Below, in pieces: positions 28,238 to 37,707 of a DNA stretch of 64,000 nucleotides. The position numbers and the translations under genes are program-made. Positions within the stretch are counted from its first letter, which is position 1; the number at the start of each line of letters is the position of its first letter. The notes below the pieces were generated by a model that was not told where the DNA came from, did no database searches, and saw nothing but the letters and a program-made list of their open reading frames with translations. This DNA is from Pseudomonas putida (lineage in GTDB: Bacteria; Pseudomonadota; Gammaproteobacteria; Pseudomonadales; Pseudomonadaceae). The DNA lies in contig CP047152.1 in assembly GCA_041879295.1 (NCBI GenBank), positions 579,501-643,500 on the forward strand, in the 5' to 3' direction.

Positions 28238-28939
28238 TCAACTGGGCCGCTGCTGGCGCAAATGTGACCAATGGAACACCCAGCCAAGAATTTCCAGGCC
28301 CTGCGCCTGGCGCTGAGCAGGGGTGTAGCGTTCGACCGCGTAGTTGCGCCGGTCATGGCTGTGCAGGTACAGGGTTTCGTGCGGGCCAAGACTGAGGTTG
28401 TTCACCCTGAGCATGCCGTTTTGCAGCAGGGCATAGGTTTCGCCCTCGACCACCTTGGTCATGCCCAGGTCGATGGCCAGGGTAGCTTCCAGCGGAATCA
28501 GCGGGAGCATGTTGCTGGCCGGCATTGCCAGGCAGATTGCGTTGCCGGCTTGCACACCCAAGCCCTTCAGGGTGTTTGCCGGCAAGCGCAGGTGCTTGCT
28601 GCCCACCGGCGACAGCAAGCCGTTGTGCACTTCGTAGTAGGGCACCTTCAGTACCCGGCCACGATGTTCCGAAAGCGGGGTAAGCGGGTTGGCGGGCGCT
28701 GGCCGTGGACGGCCGTTACGCAGGAGCGGGTGGGGGTGTTTGGGACCTTCACCGGTGCGCAGCCAACGGCGGTGTACACAGAACAAATCGGCCAGTTCGT
28801 CCAGCCGGGCCAAAGGCACACCGCGCTTGAACCAGTTGTTGACGTGCTGTGCTGTGACGCTGCGCTGAGCGGCGAAATCGGAAGGGGTCAGGCCACATTC
28901 ATGGAGCAGGGCTCTGAGTCGGTCGCCGGAAGTGTTCAT
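28238..28939 (-). CDS. CI/LexA-like regulator with S24 fold but no cleavage dyad
   Basis: The 233-residue protein has an N-terminal helix-turn-helix (about 8-50: LTPSDFAAQRSVTAQHVNNWFKRG) and a C-terminal S24-like domain (about 95-225). In active repressors the serine is in SMxP; here the aligned residues are Asn143-Met-Leu-Pro, and the lysine position is Arg178. It therefore should not self-cleave in the SOS response. No prophage genes are near. It may be a stable regulator; its target is unknown. Confidence 0.82.
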   Translation of the reverse strand: MNTSGDRLRALLHECGLTPSDFAAQRSVTAQHVNNWFKRGVPLARLDELADLFCVHRRWLRTGEGPKHPHPLLRNGRPRPAPANPLTPLSEHRGRVLKVPYYEVHNGLLSPVGSKHLRLPANTLKGLGVQAGNAICLAMPASNMLPLIPLEATLAIDLGMTKVVEGETYALLQNGMLRVNNLSLGPHETLYLHSHDRRNYAVERYTPAQRQAQGLEILGWVFHWSHLRQQRPS

Positions 28940-29084
28940 GGCAGCGAGTGTAGCGGCGAGTTGTCAGCAAGGATATGAACCGGATGTTGATTGAACTTGT
29001 AAGAAAATAGGCTGCTTGTAGGATGCTAGCGTAGGACTGTGTAGGATTTATTCTCGGTAATGCGCGCGTTGCCCATTCAGGCAT

Positions 29085-29114
29085 AAAAAAACCCCGCCAA
29101 AGCGGGGTTTTTTC
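29085..29114. terminator. bidirectional terminator after ppa
   Basis: AAAAAACCCCGC-CAAA-GCGGGGTTTTTT is a symmetrical GC hairpin with A and T tracts on both sides. It lies 12 bp after the ppa stop on the minus strand. Confidence 0.92.
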
Positions 29115-29125
29115 TGCAGTCGGAA

Positions 29126-29653
29126 TCAGCCCTTGTAGGCAGCGACCGATTTGGTGATCGCGGCACGGGCGGCGTCGGCGCCTTCCCAGCCTTCGATCTT
29201 GACCCACTTGCCCTTCTCGAGATCTTTGTAGTTGGCAAAGAAGTGCTCGATCTGCTGGATCAGCAGGGCTGGCAGGTCGGTGTATTCCTTGACGTCGACG
29301 TACAGCTGCGACAGCTTGTCGTGAGGAACAGCGACGACCTTGGCGTCGCCGCCACCGTCGTCGGTCATGTTCAGCACACCGACCGGACGGGCGCGGATAA
29401 CCGAGCCTGGGGCCACCGGGTAAGGGGTAACCACCAGCACGTCCAGCGGATCACCGTCGTCAGCCAGGGTGTTCGGGATGAAGCCATAGTTGGCTGGGTA
29501 GAACATTGGGGTAGCCATGAAACGGTCGACGAACAGTGTGTCGCTGTCCTTGTCGATTTCGTATTTGATCGGCGCGTGGTTGGCCGGGATCTCGATGGCG
29601 ACGTAGATGTCGTTCGGCAGGTCTTTGCCCGCCGGAATCTTGCTGTAGCTCAT
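29126..29653 (-). CDS. ppa: inorganic pyrophosphatase
   Basis: The 175-residue family I enzyme hydrolyses pyrophosphate with magnesium. It has [38 protein letters not shown] (catalytic aspartates) and [13 protein letters not shown]. It is a single-gene unit with its own terminator. Confidence 0.96.
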   Translation of the reverse strand: MSYSKIPAGKDLPNDIYVAIEIPANHAPIKYEIDKDSDTLFVDRFMATPMFYPANYGFIPNTLADDGDPLDVLVVTPYPVAPGSVIRARPVGVLNMTDDGGGDAKVVAVPHDKLSQLYVDVKEYTDLPALLIQQIEHFFANYKDLEKGKWVKIEGWEGADAARAAITKSVAAYKG

Positions 29654-29745
29654 TGGGCAGTGCCCCCGTGTTTGACCAAAAAGTGGCGGCGATTATAGGC
29701 ACATTCTGCCGGGGCATGCCACGCTTGGCCTGATGTGCGGGCCCG

Positions 29746-30561
29746 TCAGGCTTGGCTTTCGCGGTACTCGGGATGTTCCGCCTGCAGCCGGCACAGGCGC
29801 GCCAGCGGGTCTTGCCGGTAGAACAGCGACAACTGGTGGTAGACCTGTGGATAAGCCTGATGAAGCAGGTCGGGGGCACTAAAGAAGTACTCGCTGGTAA
29901 CGGCAAAGAACTCTGCCGGGTTTTCCGCAGCGTAAGGGTCGATGGCAGTTTCGGCGTCGGGGTTGGCGTCCAGTTGCTGGTTGAGATCGTCGTAAGCCTG
30001 CTGCATGGCGCTTGCCCACTCATCAACTGGCATGCCGCTGTGCAACGGTGGCAGGCCGTTGGCATCGCCATTGAGCATGTCGAGCTTGTGTGCCAGCTCA
30101 TGGATGACCAGGTTGTAGGCCTCCCAGCCACCACTGGCCAGCACGCCGTTCCAGGCCAGGATGATCGGCCCCTGCTGCCACGCCTCGCCGCTGTGTTCGC
30201 CGTCCCACACATGCTCCACGCCACTGGCATCGCGGTGGCGCTGGGGGCTCTTGAAGTCGTCGGGGTACAGAATGATTTCGTGGAAGCCTTGGTACCAGTT
30301 CAGCTCACCCAGGTGAAGCAGCGGTAACTGTGCCTGGGCAGCCAGCAATAGGCGCTGCTCGTCGTCCAGCTCGACACCGGGCAGGCAGGTGAGGTGCTTG
30401 TCGAGCAGGAACAGGATGCAGGCTTCGCGCAGCCAGTGGTCTTCAGCGTCGCTGATGCCGTCCAGCATCGGCAGCCGCTCGCGTACGGCCTGCCATTGCT
30501 GTGGCGTGATCGGGTAGCGCGCCAGAGTACGCTTGCGCCGCCAGGCGCTGAATGACCACAT
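29746..30561 (-). CDS. mtfA: MtfA-family zinc metallopeptidase
   Basis: The 271-residue M90 protein has the zinc site HELAHKLD (HExxH) in YNLVIHELAHKLDMLNG, with AENPAEFFAVTSEYFF supplying the downstream glutamate. In E. coli MtfA binds the Mlc repressor and has aminopeptidase activity, linking it to sugar uptake. It lies 24 bp after the DedA gene stop and may share its transcript. Confidence 0.9.
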   Translation of the reverse strand: MWSFSAWRRKRTLARYPITPQQWQAVRERLPMLDGISDAEDHWLREACILFLLDKHLTCLPGVELDDEQRLLLAAQAQLPLLHLGELNWYQGFHEIILYPDDFKSPQRHRDASGVEHVWDGEHSGEAWQQGPIILAWNGVLASGGWEAYNLVIHELAHKLDMLNGDANGLPPLHSGMPVDEWASAMQQAYDDLNQQLDANPDAETAIDPYAAENPAEFFAVTSEYFFSAPDLLHQAYPQVYHQLSLFYRQDPLARLCRLQAEHPEYRESQA

Positions 30562-30585
30562 GCCGTTTGTTCTTTACCTGTTTGT

Positions 30586-31233
30586 TCAGTGAGCCTTGGC
30601 CGTACGGCCCAGGCGGCCACGCAGCAAGCCGATGATCATCGGCACCAGCGACAGGATGATGATGCCCACCACCATCAGCGACAGATGCTGCTTGATGAAC
30701 GGGACGTTGCCGAAGAAGTAGCCCAAGGTGACCAGGCCGCCGACCCATAGCAGCGAACCGGCAACGCTGAAGCCGAGGAAGCGTGGGTAGTGCATGTGAG
30801 CGATGCCCGCGACGAACGGTGCAAAGGTACGCAAGATAGGCAGAAAGCGCGCCATGGTCACGGTCTTGCCGCCATGGCGTTCATAGAAATCGTGGGTACG
30901 CTGCAGGTAGTCGCGGCGGAAGATCTTGGAGTTGGGGTTGTTGAACAACCGCTCGCCGACCGTTCGGCCGATCACGTAATTGGTGCTGTCGCCCAGGATT
31001 GCAGCGGCCATCAGCAGGCCGGCCAGCAGCACCGGGTCCATGCCACCACCCGCCGCAACGGCGCCGGCGATGAACAGCAGCGAGTCGCCCGGCAGGAATG
31101 GCATGACTACCAGGCCGGTTTCGCAGAAGATCACGGTGAACAGGATGGCGTAGATCCAGGGACCGTAATTGGTGACCAGCAGATCGAGGTAGGCATCGAG
31201 ATGCAGGATAAGGTCCAGCGGGTTGAAATCCAT
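30586..31233 (-). CDS. DedA-family inner-membrane protein
   Basis: The 215-residue protein has about five membrane segments and the DedA motif FCETGLVVMPFLPGDSLLF, with RTFAPFVAGIAHMHYPRF downstream (the conserved arginine and glycine of the VTT domain). DedA proteins act as lipid-carrier flippases or proton-linked transporters. I start at ATG 31233, with AGGTG before it, rather than at a GTG three codons earlier. Confidence 0.9.
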   Translation of the reverse strand: MDFNPLDLILHLDAYLDLLVTNYGPWIYAILFTVIFCETGLVVMPFLPGDSLLFIAGAVAAGGGMDPVLLAGLLMAAAILGDSTNYVIGRTVGERLFNNPNSKIFRRDYLQRTHDFYERHGGKTVTMARFLPILRTFAPFVAGIAHMHYPRFLGFSVAGSLLWVGGLVTLGYFFGNVPFIKQHLSLMVVGIIILSLVPMIIGLLRGRLGRTAKAH

Positions 31234-31384
31234 GTACAGCACCTGTGTTCTTGGGCGTAGGCTTGGTTACCGGGGGAGGGGTAAATTTTCACACATGACA
31301 GGTGCGCCATTATACGGCTAAGTGAGGATCATGCCCGAGGAGTTTGTAGCGGGGGGTTACGGTAGAGGGGGATTCCTTCATCAG

Positions 31385-31412
31385 CCTCTTAGCGGGCACG
31401 CCCGCTAAGAGG
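31385..31412. terminator. strong hairpin after the acetyltransferase gene
   Basis: CCTCTTAGCGGGC-AC-GCCCGCTAAGAGG has 13-bp perfect arms and begins 10 bp after the minus-strand acetyltransferase stop. There is no T-tract, so it may be an RNA-stabilising hairpin or a degenerate REP core. Confidence 0.6.
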
Positions 31413-31422
31413 TCGGTGCCGG

Positions 31423-31881
31423 TCAATCCTGACTGATCGGCAGGATGTAGCTCTTGAACTCGGTATCCTCGCGAAAACCGATGGATTCGTAAGTCTTGTG
31501 CGCAACTTCATTGTTCGCGCTGGTCGACACCCGCATGCGCACAGCATTGGTCTCTTTGGCCATTTTCTTCGCCTCGCGAATCAGGTGGTCGGCCACCAGC
31601 ATGCGCCGGGAGTCCTCAGCTACATAGATATCGTTGAGAATCCATACCCGCTTCAACGACAGCGACGAGTAGCTCGGGTACAGCTGGCAAAAGCCCAGCA
31701 GTTTGCCGTCGTCATCATCCGGAAGTGCCAGGTAAATCACCGATTCATCCCGTTTCAGTCGCTTTTCCAAAAAGCTGCGCGAGCTGTCGGGGTAGGGCAA
31801 CTGCCCATAGAATTCACGGTATTTGACGAACAACGGCGTGATCAGGTCGAGGTGTTCCAGGGTTGCCTTGATGATGCGCAT
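31423..31881 (-). CDS. GNAT-family N-acetyltransferase
   Basis: The 152-residue protein shows the GNAT fold: LLGFCQLYPSYSSLSLKRVWIL, NDIYVAEDSRRMLVADHLI (acetyl-CoA loop, altered from the usual R/QxxGxG/A) and NEVAHKTYESIGF. It acetylates an unknown amine substrate. It lies downstream of the eutBC genes on the same strand, separated by 108 bp. Confidence 0.85.
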   Translation of the reverse strand: MRIIKATLEHLDLITPLFVKYREFYGQLPYPDSSRSFLEKRLKRDESVIYLALPDDDDGKLLGFCQLYPSYSSLSLKRVWILNDIYVAEDSRRMLVADHLIREAKKMAKETNAVRMRVSTSANNEVAHKTYESIGFREDTEFKSYILPISQD

Positions 31882-31989
31882 GTGCGGCCCTCAGAGTCCA
31901 TTTGGAAAACAGCGGAATGCCAGCAGCGTTCAAGGGCATGCTGCCCCAATGCACGGCACAAGTGCAATCCGCCTTCCGTGACAGGTTTT

Positions 31990-32808
31990 TTACCCTTTGC
32001 CGAGCAGGAAGTTACCTTTTTGGCTGGCGCTGTCTTCACTCTCCAGGCTGTGGACCTCTGCTTCGTCCTTCAGATTCACCCCGGAAAGTTGGCGCCGGCA
32101 GGCTTCGCGCATCAAGTACAACAAGCGGTGCGCCGCCATGCCATAGCTCAGCCCCTCCAGGCGGATATTGGAAATGCAGTTGCGGTAGGCATCGGTCAGG
32201 CCGACCTTGGGGGCATAGGTGAAGTACAGGCCAAGGCTGTCGGGCGAGCTCAGCCCCGGGCGCTCGCCGATCAGCATCACTGTCATCCGGGCGCCCAGCA
32301 GCTCGCCGACCTCGTCGGCAACTGCCACACGGCCCTGCTGCACCAGCACCACCGGGGCGCTGGTCCAGCCGTCGGCGGCAGCCTGTTCCTCGAAGCGGGT
32401 CAGGAACGGTAGCGTGTGGCGATGCACGGCCAGTGCCGAGAGGCCGTCAGCCACCACGATGGCCAGGTCGACGCCGCCTGGGTTGGCTTGGACGTGCTGG
32501 CGAAGGGTCGCAATCGAGTCTTCGTTCAGCCGGCGGCCAAGGTCCGGCCGCTGCAGGTACTGGTGGCGGTCGCTGGCCGCGCTGTGCAACACCAGGCTTT
32601 CGCGCCCGCGGTCACTGAGCTGGCTGGCCAGGCCGGCGTGGTCGAAAGCCAGGTGCACGGCATCACGTGCCTGGGCATGGGCGAACTGGAAGTCCAGCTG
32701 CGCCCCGGTCGGCAGGCTGGTGCCAGTGCGGCCCAGGGCGATGCGCGCCGGGGTCAGGTTGCGCAGGGCCAGCCAAGGGTTGTCGGGGGTAGGCGTGCGA
32801 TGGTCCAT
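31990..32808 (-). CDS. eutC: ethanolamine ammonia-lyase small subunit
   Basis: The 272-residue protein joins EutB to form the adenosylcobalamin-dependent lyase that splits ethanolamine to acetaldehyde and ammonia. It has [27 protein letters not shown] near the start, [36 protein letters not shown] and the C-terminal [11 protein letters not shown] prefer ATG 32808, with AGGGA six bases upstream, to the ATG two codons earlier. It is 8 bp after eutB. Confidence 0.94.
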   Translation of the reverse strand: MDHRTPTPDNPWLALRNLTPARIALGRTGTSLPTGAQLDFQFAHAQARDAVHLAFDHAGLASQLSDRGRESLVLHSAASDRHQYLQRPDLGRRLNEDSIATLRQHVQANPGGVDLAIVVADGLSALAVHRHTLPFLTRFEEQAAADGWTSAPVVLVQQGRVAVADEVGELLGARMTVMLIGERPGLSSPDSLGLYFTYAPKVGLTDAYRNCISNIRLEGLSYGMAAHRLLYLMREACRRQLSGVNLKDEAEVHSLESEDSASQKGNFLLGKG

Positions 32809-32816
32809 GGTCATCC

Positions 32817-34211
32817 CTATGCAAGCTGTGCCAAGGCCTGGCGGAAGGCCGGCGGCAGGTTGTCACCGAAACGCACCCGGCCGTCGGCCTGGGTGAAAAT
32901 GCCGGTGCGGGCCAGCCATGCCTCGAATTCCGGCCCAGGCTTCAGGCCCAGGGTCTGGCGCGCGTACAGCGCGTCATGGAACGAGGTGGTCTGGTAGTTG
33001 AGCATGATGTCGTCGGAGCCGGGGATGCCCATGATGAAGTTGATGCCGGCCACACCCAGCAGCGTCAGCAAGGTGTCCATGTCGTCCTGATCGGCTTCGG
33101 CATGGTTGGTGTAGCAGATATCGCAACCCATCGGCACGCCCAGCAGTTTGCCGCAGAAATGGTCTTCGAGGCCGGCGCGGATGATCTGCTTGCCGTTGTA
33201 CAGGTATTCCGGGCCAATGAAACCGACCACGGTGTTGACCAGAAACGGCTTGAAGTGACGGGCCACGGCATAGGCGCGGGTTTCGCAGGTCTGCTGGTCG
33301 ACGCCGTGGTGGGCGTTGGCCGAGAGCGCGCTGCCCTGGCCGGTTTCGAAATACATCAGGTTCTGCCCGAGGATGCCACGTTTTAGCGACAGACCTGCTT
33401 CGTAGCCTTCCTGCAACACGTTCAGGTTGATGCCGAAGCTGGCGTTGGCCGCCTCTGTGCCAGCGATGGACTGGAACACCAGGTCTAGTGGCACGCCACG
33501 GTTGATCGCTTCGATCGAGGTGGTGACGTGGGTCAGCACGCAGGACTGAGTGGGGATGTCGTAGCGCTGGATGATGGCGTCGAGCATTTCCAGCAGGGCG
33601 CAAATCGAAGCGATGCTGTCGGTGGCCGGGTTGATGCCGATCATGGCGTCGCCGTTGCCGTACAGCAAACCGTCGAGAATGCTGGCGGCAATACCGGCCG
33701 GTTCGTCTGTCGGGTGGTTGGGTTGCAGCCGGGTCGACAGGCGCCCGCGCAGGCCCATGGTGCCGCGGAACCGGGTGACCACGCGGATTTTCTGCGCCAC
33801 CAGCACCAGGTCCTGCACGCGCATGATCTTCGACACGGCAGCGGCCATTTCCGGGGTCAGCCCGGGCGCCAGGGCGCGCAGGCTGTCTTCGTTGGCTTCC
33901 TCGCTCAGCAGCCAGTCGCGCAGACCACCCACGGTCAGGTGGCTGACCGGGGCGAAGGCCTGGGCATCGTGGGTGTCGATGATCAGGCGGGTCACTTCAT
34001 CTGCTTCGTAAGGGATCAGTGCTTCATTGAGAAAGTGCGTCAGCGGAATATTGGCCAACGCCATCTGCGCGGCGACACGCTCGCCGTCGTTGCTGGCCGC
34101 CACGCCTGCCAGGCAGTCCCCGGAGCGTGCCGGGCTGGCCTTGGCCATCACGTCCTTGAGGCTGTCGAAGCGGTAGACCAGGTGGCCGACCGTGTGTACG
34201 AAACTTGCCAT
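32817..34211 (-). CDS. eutB: ethanolamine ammonia-lyase large subunit
   Basis: The 464-residue catalytic subunit begins [32 protein letters not shown]. It has [10 protein letters not shown], the [14 protein letters not shown] cofactor region and [14 protein letters not shown], all strongly conserved in EutB. The gene lies between eat and eutC. There are no microcompartment shell genes, so acetaldehyde is released into the cytoplasm. The start at 34211 matches the family. Confidence 0.96.
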   Translation of the reverse strand: MASFVHTVGHLVYRFDSLKDVMAKASPARSGDCLAGVAASNDGERVAAQMALANIPLTHFLNEALIPYEADEVTRLIIDTHDAQAFAPVSHLTVGGLRDWLLSEEANEDSLRALAPGLTPEMAAAVSKIMRVQDLVLVAQKIRVVTRFRGTMGLRGRLSTRLQPNHPTDEPAGIAASILDGLLYGNGDAMIGINPATDSIASICALLEMLDAIIQRYDIPTQSCVLTHVTTSIEAINRGVPLDLVFQSIAGTEAANASFGINLNVLQEGYEAGLSLKRGILGQNLMYFETGQGSALSANAHHGVDQQTCETRAYAVARHFKPFLVNTVVGFIGPEYLYNGKQIIRAGLEDHFCGKLLGVPMGCDICYTNHAEADQDDMDTLLTLLGVAGINFIMGIPGSDDIMLNYQTTSFHDALYARQTLGLKPGPEFEAWLARTGIFTQADGRVRFGDNLPPAFRQALAQLA

Positions 34212-34257
34212 ACAGAATCTCCAGAGCCGCGGGTTGCCCCGCGGCGGGTGGCGGCGA

Positions 34258-35706
34258 TCAGTGCAGGGCCTCTTCGGCCTTCTGGATCGCGGCGAATTCC
34301 TCTTCCGGTGTGCCCGCAACCAGGTGGTGGCGGCTGTAGAAAGCAAAGTAGGCAATTAATACCGCATAGATCACTGCAGCGCCAATGACTACCCGCGGGT
34401 CAACCAGGAATCCGGCGACCACGGCGATACACGCCAGCACCAGCGCCAGGCCGGAAGTAAAGATGCCACCCGGGGTGCGGTAGGGGCGTTCCATCTTTGG
34501 CCGGCGGATGCGTAGGGTGATGTGCGCAGCCATCATCAGCACGTAAGACAGGGTAGCGCCAAACACTGCCACCAGGATCAGCAAGTCACCCTGGCCCGTC
34601 AGCGACAGGGCAAAGCCGATGATGCCCGGGATGACCAAGGCCATTACCGGGGCCTTGCTTTTGTTGGTTTCCGACAATTTGCGCGGCAGGTAACCGGCGC
34701 GGGACAGGGCGAAGATCTGCCGGGAATAGGCATAGATGATCGAGAAGAAGCTGGCGATCAGCCCGGCCAGACCGACCAGGTTGACGAAGCCGCCCATCCA
34801 GGTGGAGCCGCCGTAGGCCTTCGACAGGGCTTCGACCAGCGGGTTACCGGAGGCCTTCAGCGCCTCGGAGCCTGCGCCGCCCGGGCCGACCACCAGGATC
34901 AGCAAGGCGAAGGCCAGCAGTACCAGCATGGCGCCGATCAGGCCGCGAGGCAGGTCACGCTTGGGGTTCTTGGTTTCTTCTGCGGCCAGCGGCACGCCTT
35001 CGACGGCAAGGAAGAACCAGATGGCGTAGGGGATGGCTGCCCACACGCCGACATAGCCAAACGGCAGGAAGCTGCTGGCGCCGACGGCGTCCGTTTTGGC
35101 GATGTCGAACAGGTTGGCTGCATCAAAATGGGGCACCATGCCTATCAGGAATACGGCCAGGGCAATGGCGGCGATGGCGGTGATGATGAACATCAGCTTC
35201 AGTGCCTCACCCACGCCGAAAATGTGGATGCTGATGAACACGATGTAGAACGCCAGGTAGATCATCCAGCCGCCGATACCGAACAGCGATTGGCAGTAGG
35301 CGCCGATGAACACCGCGATGGCGGCAGGGGCGATGGCGTATTCGATAAGGATCGCCGTGCCGGTCAAAAAGCCGCCCCATGGGCCGAAGGCACTGCGGGC
35401 AAAGCCATAGCCACCGCCAGCGGTGGGGATCATCGACGACAGCTCGGCCAGCGAGAAGCACATGCACAGGTACATGGTGGCCATCAGCAAGGTGGCCAGG
35501 AACATGCCGCCCCAGCCGCCCTGCGCCAGGCCGAAGTTCCAGCCGGCGTAATCGCCGGAAATGACGTACGCCACGCCCAGGCCGACCAGCAGTACCCAGC
35601 CGGCAGCGCCTTTTTTCAGTTCACGTTGCTGGAAATAGTCAGAGCCGACTTTCTCGAAGTCGACGGAAGAGCCTGCCGGCGATCCGGCGGAATGTTCGCT
35701 TGGCAT
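34258..35706 (-). CDS. eat: ethanolamine permease (APC family)
   Basis: The 482-residue transporter has about 12 membrane segments. Its N-terminal part VISGDYAGWNFGLAQGGWGG and ILIEYAIAPAAIAVFIGAYC are typical of the Eat permease subfamily of amino acid-polyamine transporters. It begins at 35706; the open frame further upstream covers a REP pair. It precedes eutBC and should supply their substrate. Confidence 0.92.
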   Translation of the reverse strand: MPSEHSAGSPAGSSVDFEKVGSDYFQQRELKKGAAGWVLLVGLGVAYVISGDYAGWNFGLAQGGWGGMFLATLLMATMYLCMCFSLAELSSMIPTAGGGYGFARSAFGPWGGFLTGTAILIEYAIAPAAIAVFIGAYCQSLFGIGGWMIYLAFYIVFISIHIFGVGEALKLMFIITAIAAIALAVFLIGMVPHFDAANLFDIAKTDAVGASSFLPFGYVGVWAAIPYAIWFFLAVEGVPLAAEETKNPKRDLPRGLIGAMLVLLAFALLILVVGPGGAGSEALKASGNPLVEALSKAYGGSTWMGGFVNLVGLAGLIASFFSIIYAYSRQIFALSRAGYLPRKLSETNKSKAPVMALVIPGIIGFALSLTGQGDLLILVAVFGATLSYVLMMAAHITLRIRRPKMERPYRTPGGIFTSGLALVLACIAVVAGFLVDPRVVIGAAVIYAVLIAYFAFYSRHHLVAGTPEEEFAAIQKAEEALH

Positions 35707-35830
35707 AGATTCACCTGTTGTTTTTCTTGGTGGCCGGAAGGGTTCCGGGCCGATGGTGATGGGTGCTGCAGGAAGCGAGCCAGGGCGGCTGGTGCACGGT
35801 TGCCGCCCGGGTTTTGTGTAAAGCAGGTCC

Positions 35831-35922
35831 GGCCTCTTCGCGGGCTTGCCCGCTCCCACAGGTACCGAACCGGTTCTGGAACCAACGGTGAACCTGTAGG
35901 AGCGGGTTTACCCGCGAAGAAG
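35831..35922. repeat. REP element pair (inverted)
   Basis: GGCCTCTTCGCGGGCTTGCC..CGCTCCCACAGG and CCTGTAGGAGCGGGTTTACC..CGCGAAGAAGG lie between exaC and eat. They separate the aldehyde dehydrogenase from the permease within the same-strand cluster. Confidence 0.9.
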
Positions 35923-35932
35923 GCGACGCGGT

Positions 35933-37453
35933 CTAGAAGAAGCCCAACGGGTTGATGTCGTAGCTCACCAGCAGGTTCTTGGTCTGCTGATAGTGATCCA
36001 GCATCATTTTGTGCGTCTCACGCCCGACCCCCGACTTCTTGTACCCGCCGAATGCGGCATGCGCCGGGTACAGGTGGTAGCAGTTGGTCCACACACGGCC
36101 AGCCTTGATCCCGCGGCCCATGCGGTAGGCACGGTTGATGTCGCGGGTCCACACGCCGGCACCCAGGCCGAACTCGGTGTCGTTGGCAATCGCCAGTGCT
36201 TCGGCTTCATCCTTGAAGGTGGTGACGCTGACCACCGGGCCGAAGATTTCTTCCTGGAACACGCGCATCTTGTTGTTGCCCTTGAGCAGGGTCGGCTGGA
36301 TGTAGTAACCGGTAGCCAGCGCACCTTCCAGCTTCTCGACCTTGCCGCCGGTGAGCAGCTCGGCGCCTTCGTCCTGGGCAATCTGCAGGTAAGAGAGGAT
36401 CTTTTCGAACTGCTGCTGCGAGGCCTGGGCGCCGACCATGGTGTCGGTGTCCAGCGGGTCGCCGCGCTTGATCTGCAGCACCTTCTTCATCACCACTTCC
36501 ATGAACTGCGGGTAGATCGACTCTTGCACCAGGGCACGCGACGGGCAGGTGCACACTTCGCCCTGGTTGAAGAACGCCAGCACCATGCCTTCTGCCGCCT
36601 TCTCGATGAAGCTTGGCTCGGCCTGCATGATGTCTTCGAAGTACACGTTCGGCGACTTGCCACCCAGTTCGACGGTGGACGGGATGATGTTCTCGGCCGC
36701 GCATTTCATGATGTGCGAGCCCACCGGGGTAGAGCCGGTGAAGGCGATCTTGGCGATGCGCTTGCTGGTGGCCAGGGCTTCACCGGCTTCGCGGCCGTAG
36801 CCTTGCACCACGTTGAGCACGCCAGGTGGCAACAGGTCGCCAATGACTTCGAGCAGGACGGTGATGCCCAGCGGCGTCTGTTCGGCAGGCTTGAGCACCA
36901 CGCAGTTACCAGCGGCCAGTGCCGGGGCAAGCTTCCAGGCAGCCATCAGGATCGGGAAGTTCCAGGGGATGATCTGCCCGACCACGCCCAGTGGCTCGTG
37001 GATGTGGTAGGCCACGGTGCCTTCATTGATTTCGGCAGCACCGCCTTCCTGGGCGCGGATGCAGCCAGCGAAATAGCGGAAGTGATCGACTGCCAGCGGA
37101 ATGTCGGCGTTGAGGGTTTCGCGGATCGGCTTGCCGTTGTCCCAGGTTTCGGTGATGGCCAGCAGTTCGAGGTTCTGCTCGATACGGTCGGCAATCCTCA
37201 GCAGAACGTTGGAACGATCCTGCACTGAAGTGCGGCCCCAGGCGTCGGCCGCAGCATGGGCGGCATCCAGGGCTTTCTCGATGTCTTCGGCAGTAGAACG
37301 GGGGAATTCAGCGATCAGCTTGCCATTCACCGGGGAGGTATTTTCGAAGTACTGCCCCTTTACCGGAGCAACGAACTCACCACCGATGTAGTTGCCGTAG
37401 CGGTTCTTGAAGGAAACCTTCGCGCCCTCGGTACCGGGATGTGCATAACGCAT
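35933..37453 (-). CDS. exaC: acetaldehyde dehydrogenase (NAD+), ExaC/AldB type
   Basis: The 506-residue aldehyde dehydrogenase has the glutamate motif VELGGKSPN and the catalytic cysteine region [12 protein letters not shown]. It should oxidise acetaldehyde released from ethanolamine, ethanol or acetoin. I start at 37453 ([16 protein letters not shown]), with AAGGAG upstream. A good sigma-54 promoter lies 47 bp before the start and the divergent gene encodes a sigma-54 activator. Confidence 0.93.
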   Translation of the reverse strand: MRYAHPGTEGAKVSFKNRYGNYIGGEFVAPVKGQYFENTSPVNGKLIAEFPRSTAEDIEKALDAAHAAADAWGRTSVQDRSNVLLRIADRIEQNLELLAITETWDNGKPIRETLNADIPLAVDHFRYFAGCIRAQEGGAAEINEGTVAYHIHEPLGVVGQIIPWNFPILMAAWKLAPALAAGNCVVLKPAEQTPLGITVLLEVIGDLLPPGVLNVVQGYGREAGEALATSKRIAKIAFTGSTPVGSHIMKCAAENIIPSTVELGGKSPNVYFEDIMQAEPSFIEKAAEGMVLAFFNQGEVCTCPSRALVQESIYPQFMEVVMKKVLQIKRGDPLDTDTMVGAQASQQQFEKILSYLQIAQDEGAELLTGGKVEKLEGALATGYYIQPTLLKGNNKMRVFQEEIFGPVVSVTTFKDEAEALAIANDTEFGLGAGVWTRDINRAYRMGRGIKAGRVWTNCYHLYPAHAAFGGYKKSGVGRETHKMMLDHYQQTKNLLVSYDINPLGFF

Positions 37454-37500
37454 GGTGTGTCTCCTTGGTATTGTGCTTTTTAGGGAGTTGAAAAGCATAG

Positions 37501-37516
37501 AGCAAGGGTTGGGCCA
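37501..37516 (-). promoter_or_regulatory. probable sigma-54 promoter of exaC
   Basis: On the minus strand TGGCCC-AACCC-TTGCT matches the -24/-12 consensus TGGCAC-N5-TTGC with one change. It points at exaC, and the divergent gene encodes an enhancer-binding protein. Confidence 0.7.
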
Positions 37517-37707
37517 GTGTTGGCCGTGCCAGGCAAATCAATGACTTGGGTCATTTTTACCGGCCTGATCAAGGAGGGCTGTGCCGGCGTCGGTACGCCA
37601 GGGGTGACACTTTGTGCCGTTTGCGACACGTCACCGGTGTGTGCATTGCAAAGCCTACCCGGGTGGAGGATGCTGGGCTGACGCTCTATCTGCGGAGAAT
37701 TACAACA

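Noticed and set aside
28093-28389. 98-codon minus-strand frame across the CI-like gene end and the gap
   Set aside because: Most of it overlaps the CI-like gene in another frame and it lacks a ribosome site; only its last 33 codons are mentioned, with the candidate RNA.
29460-30230. 256-codon minus-strand frame across ppa and mtfA
   Set aside because: It overlaps two clear genes in another frame.
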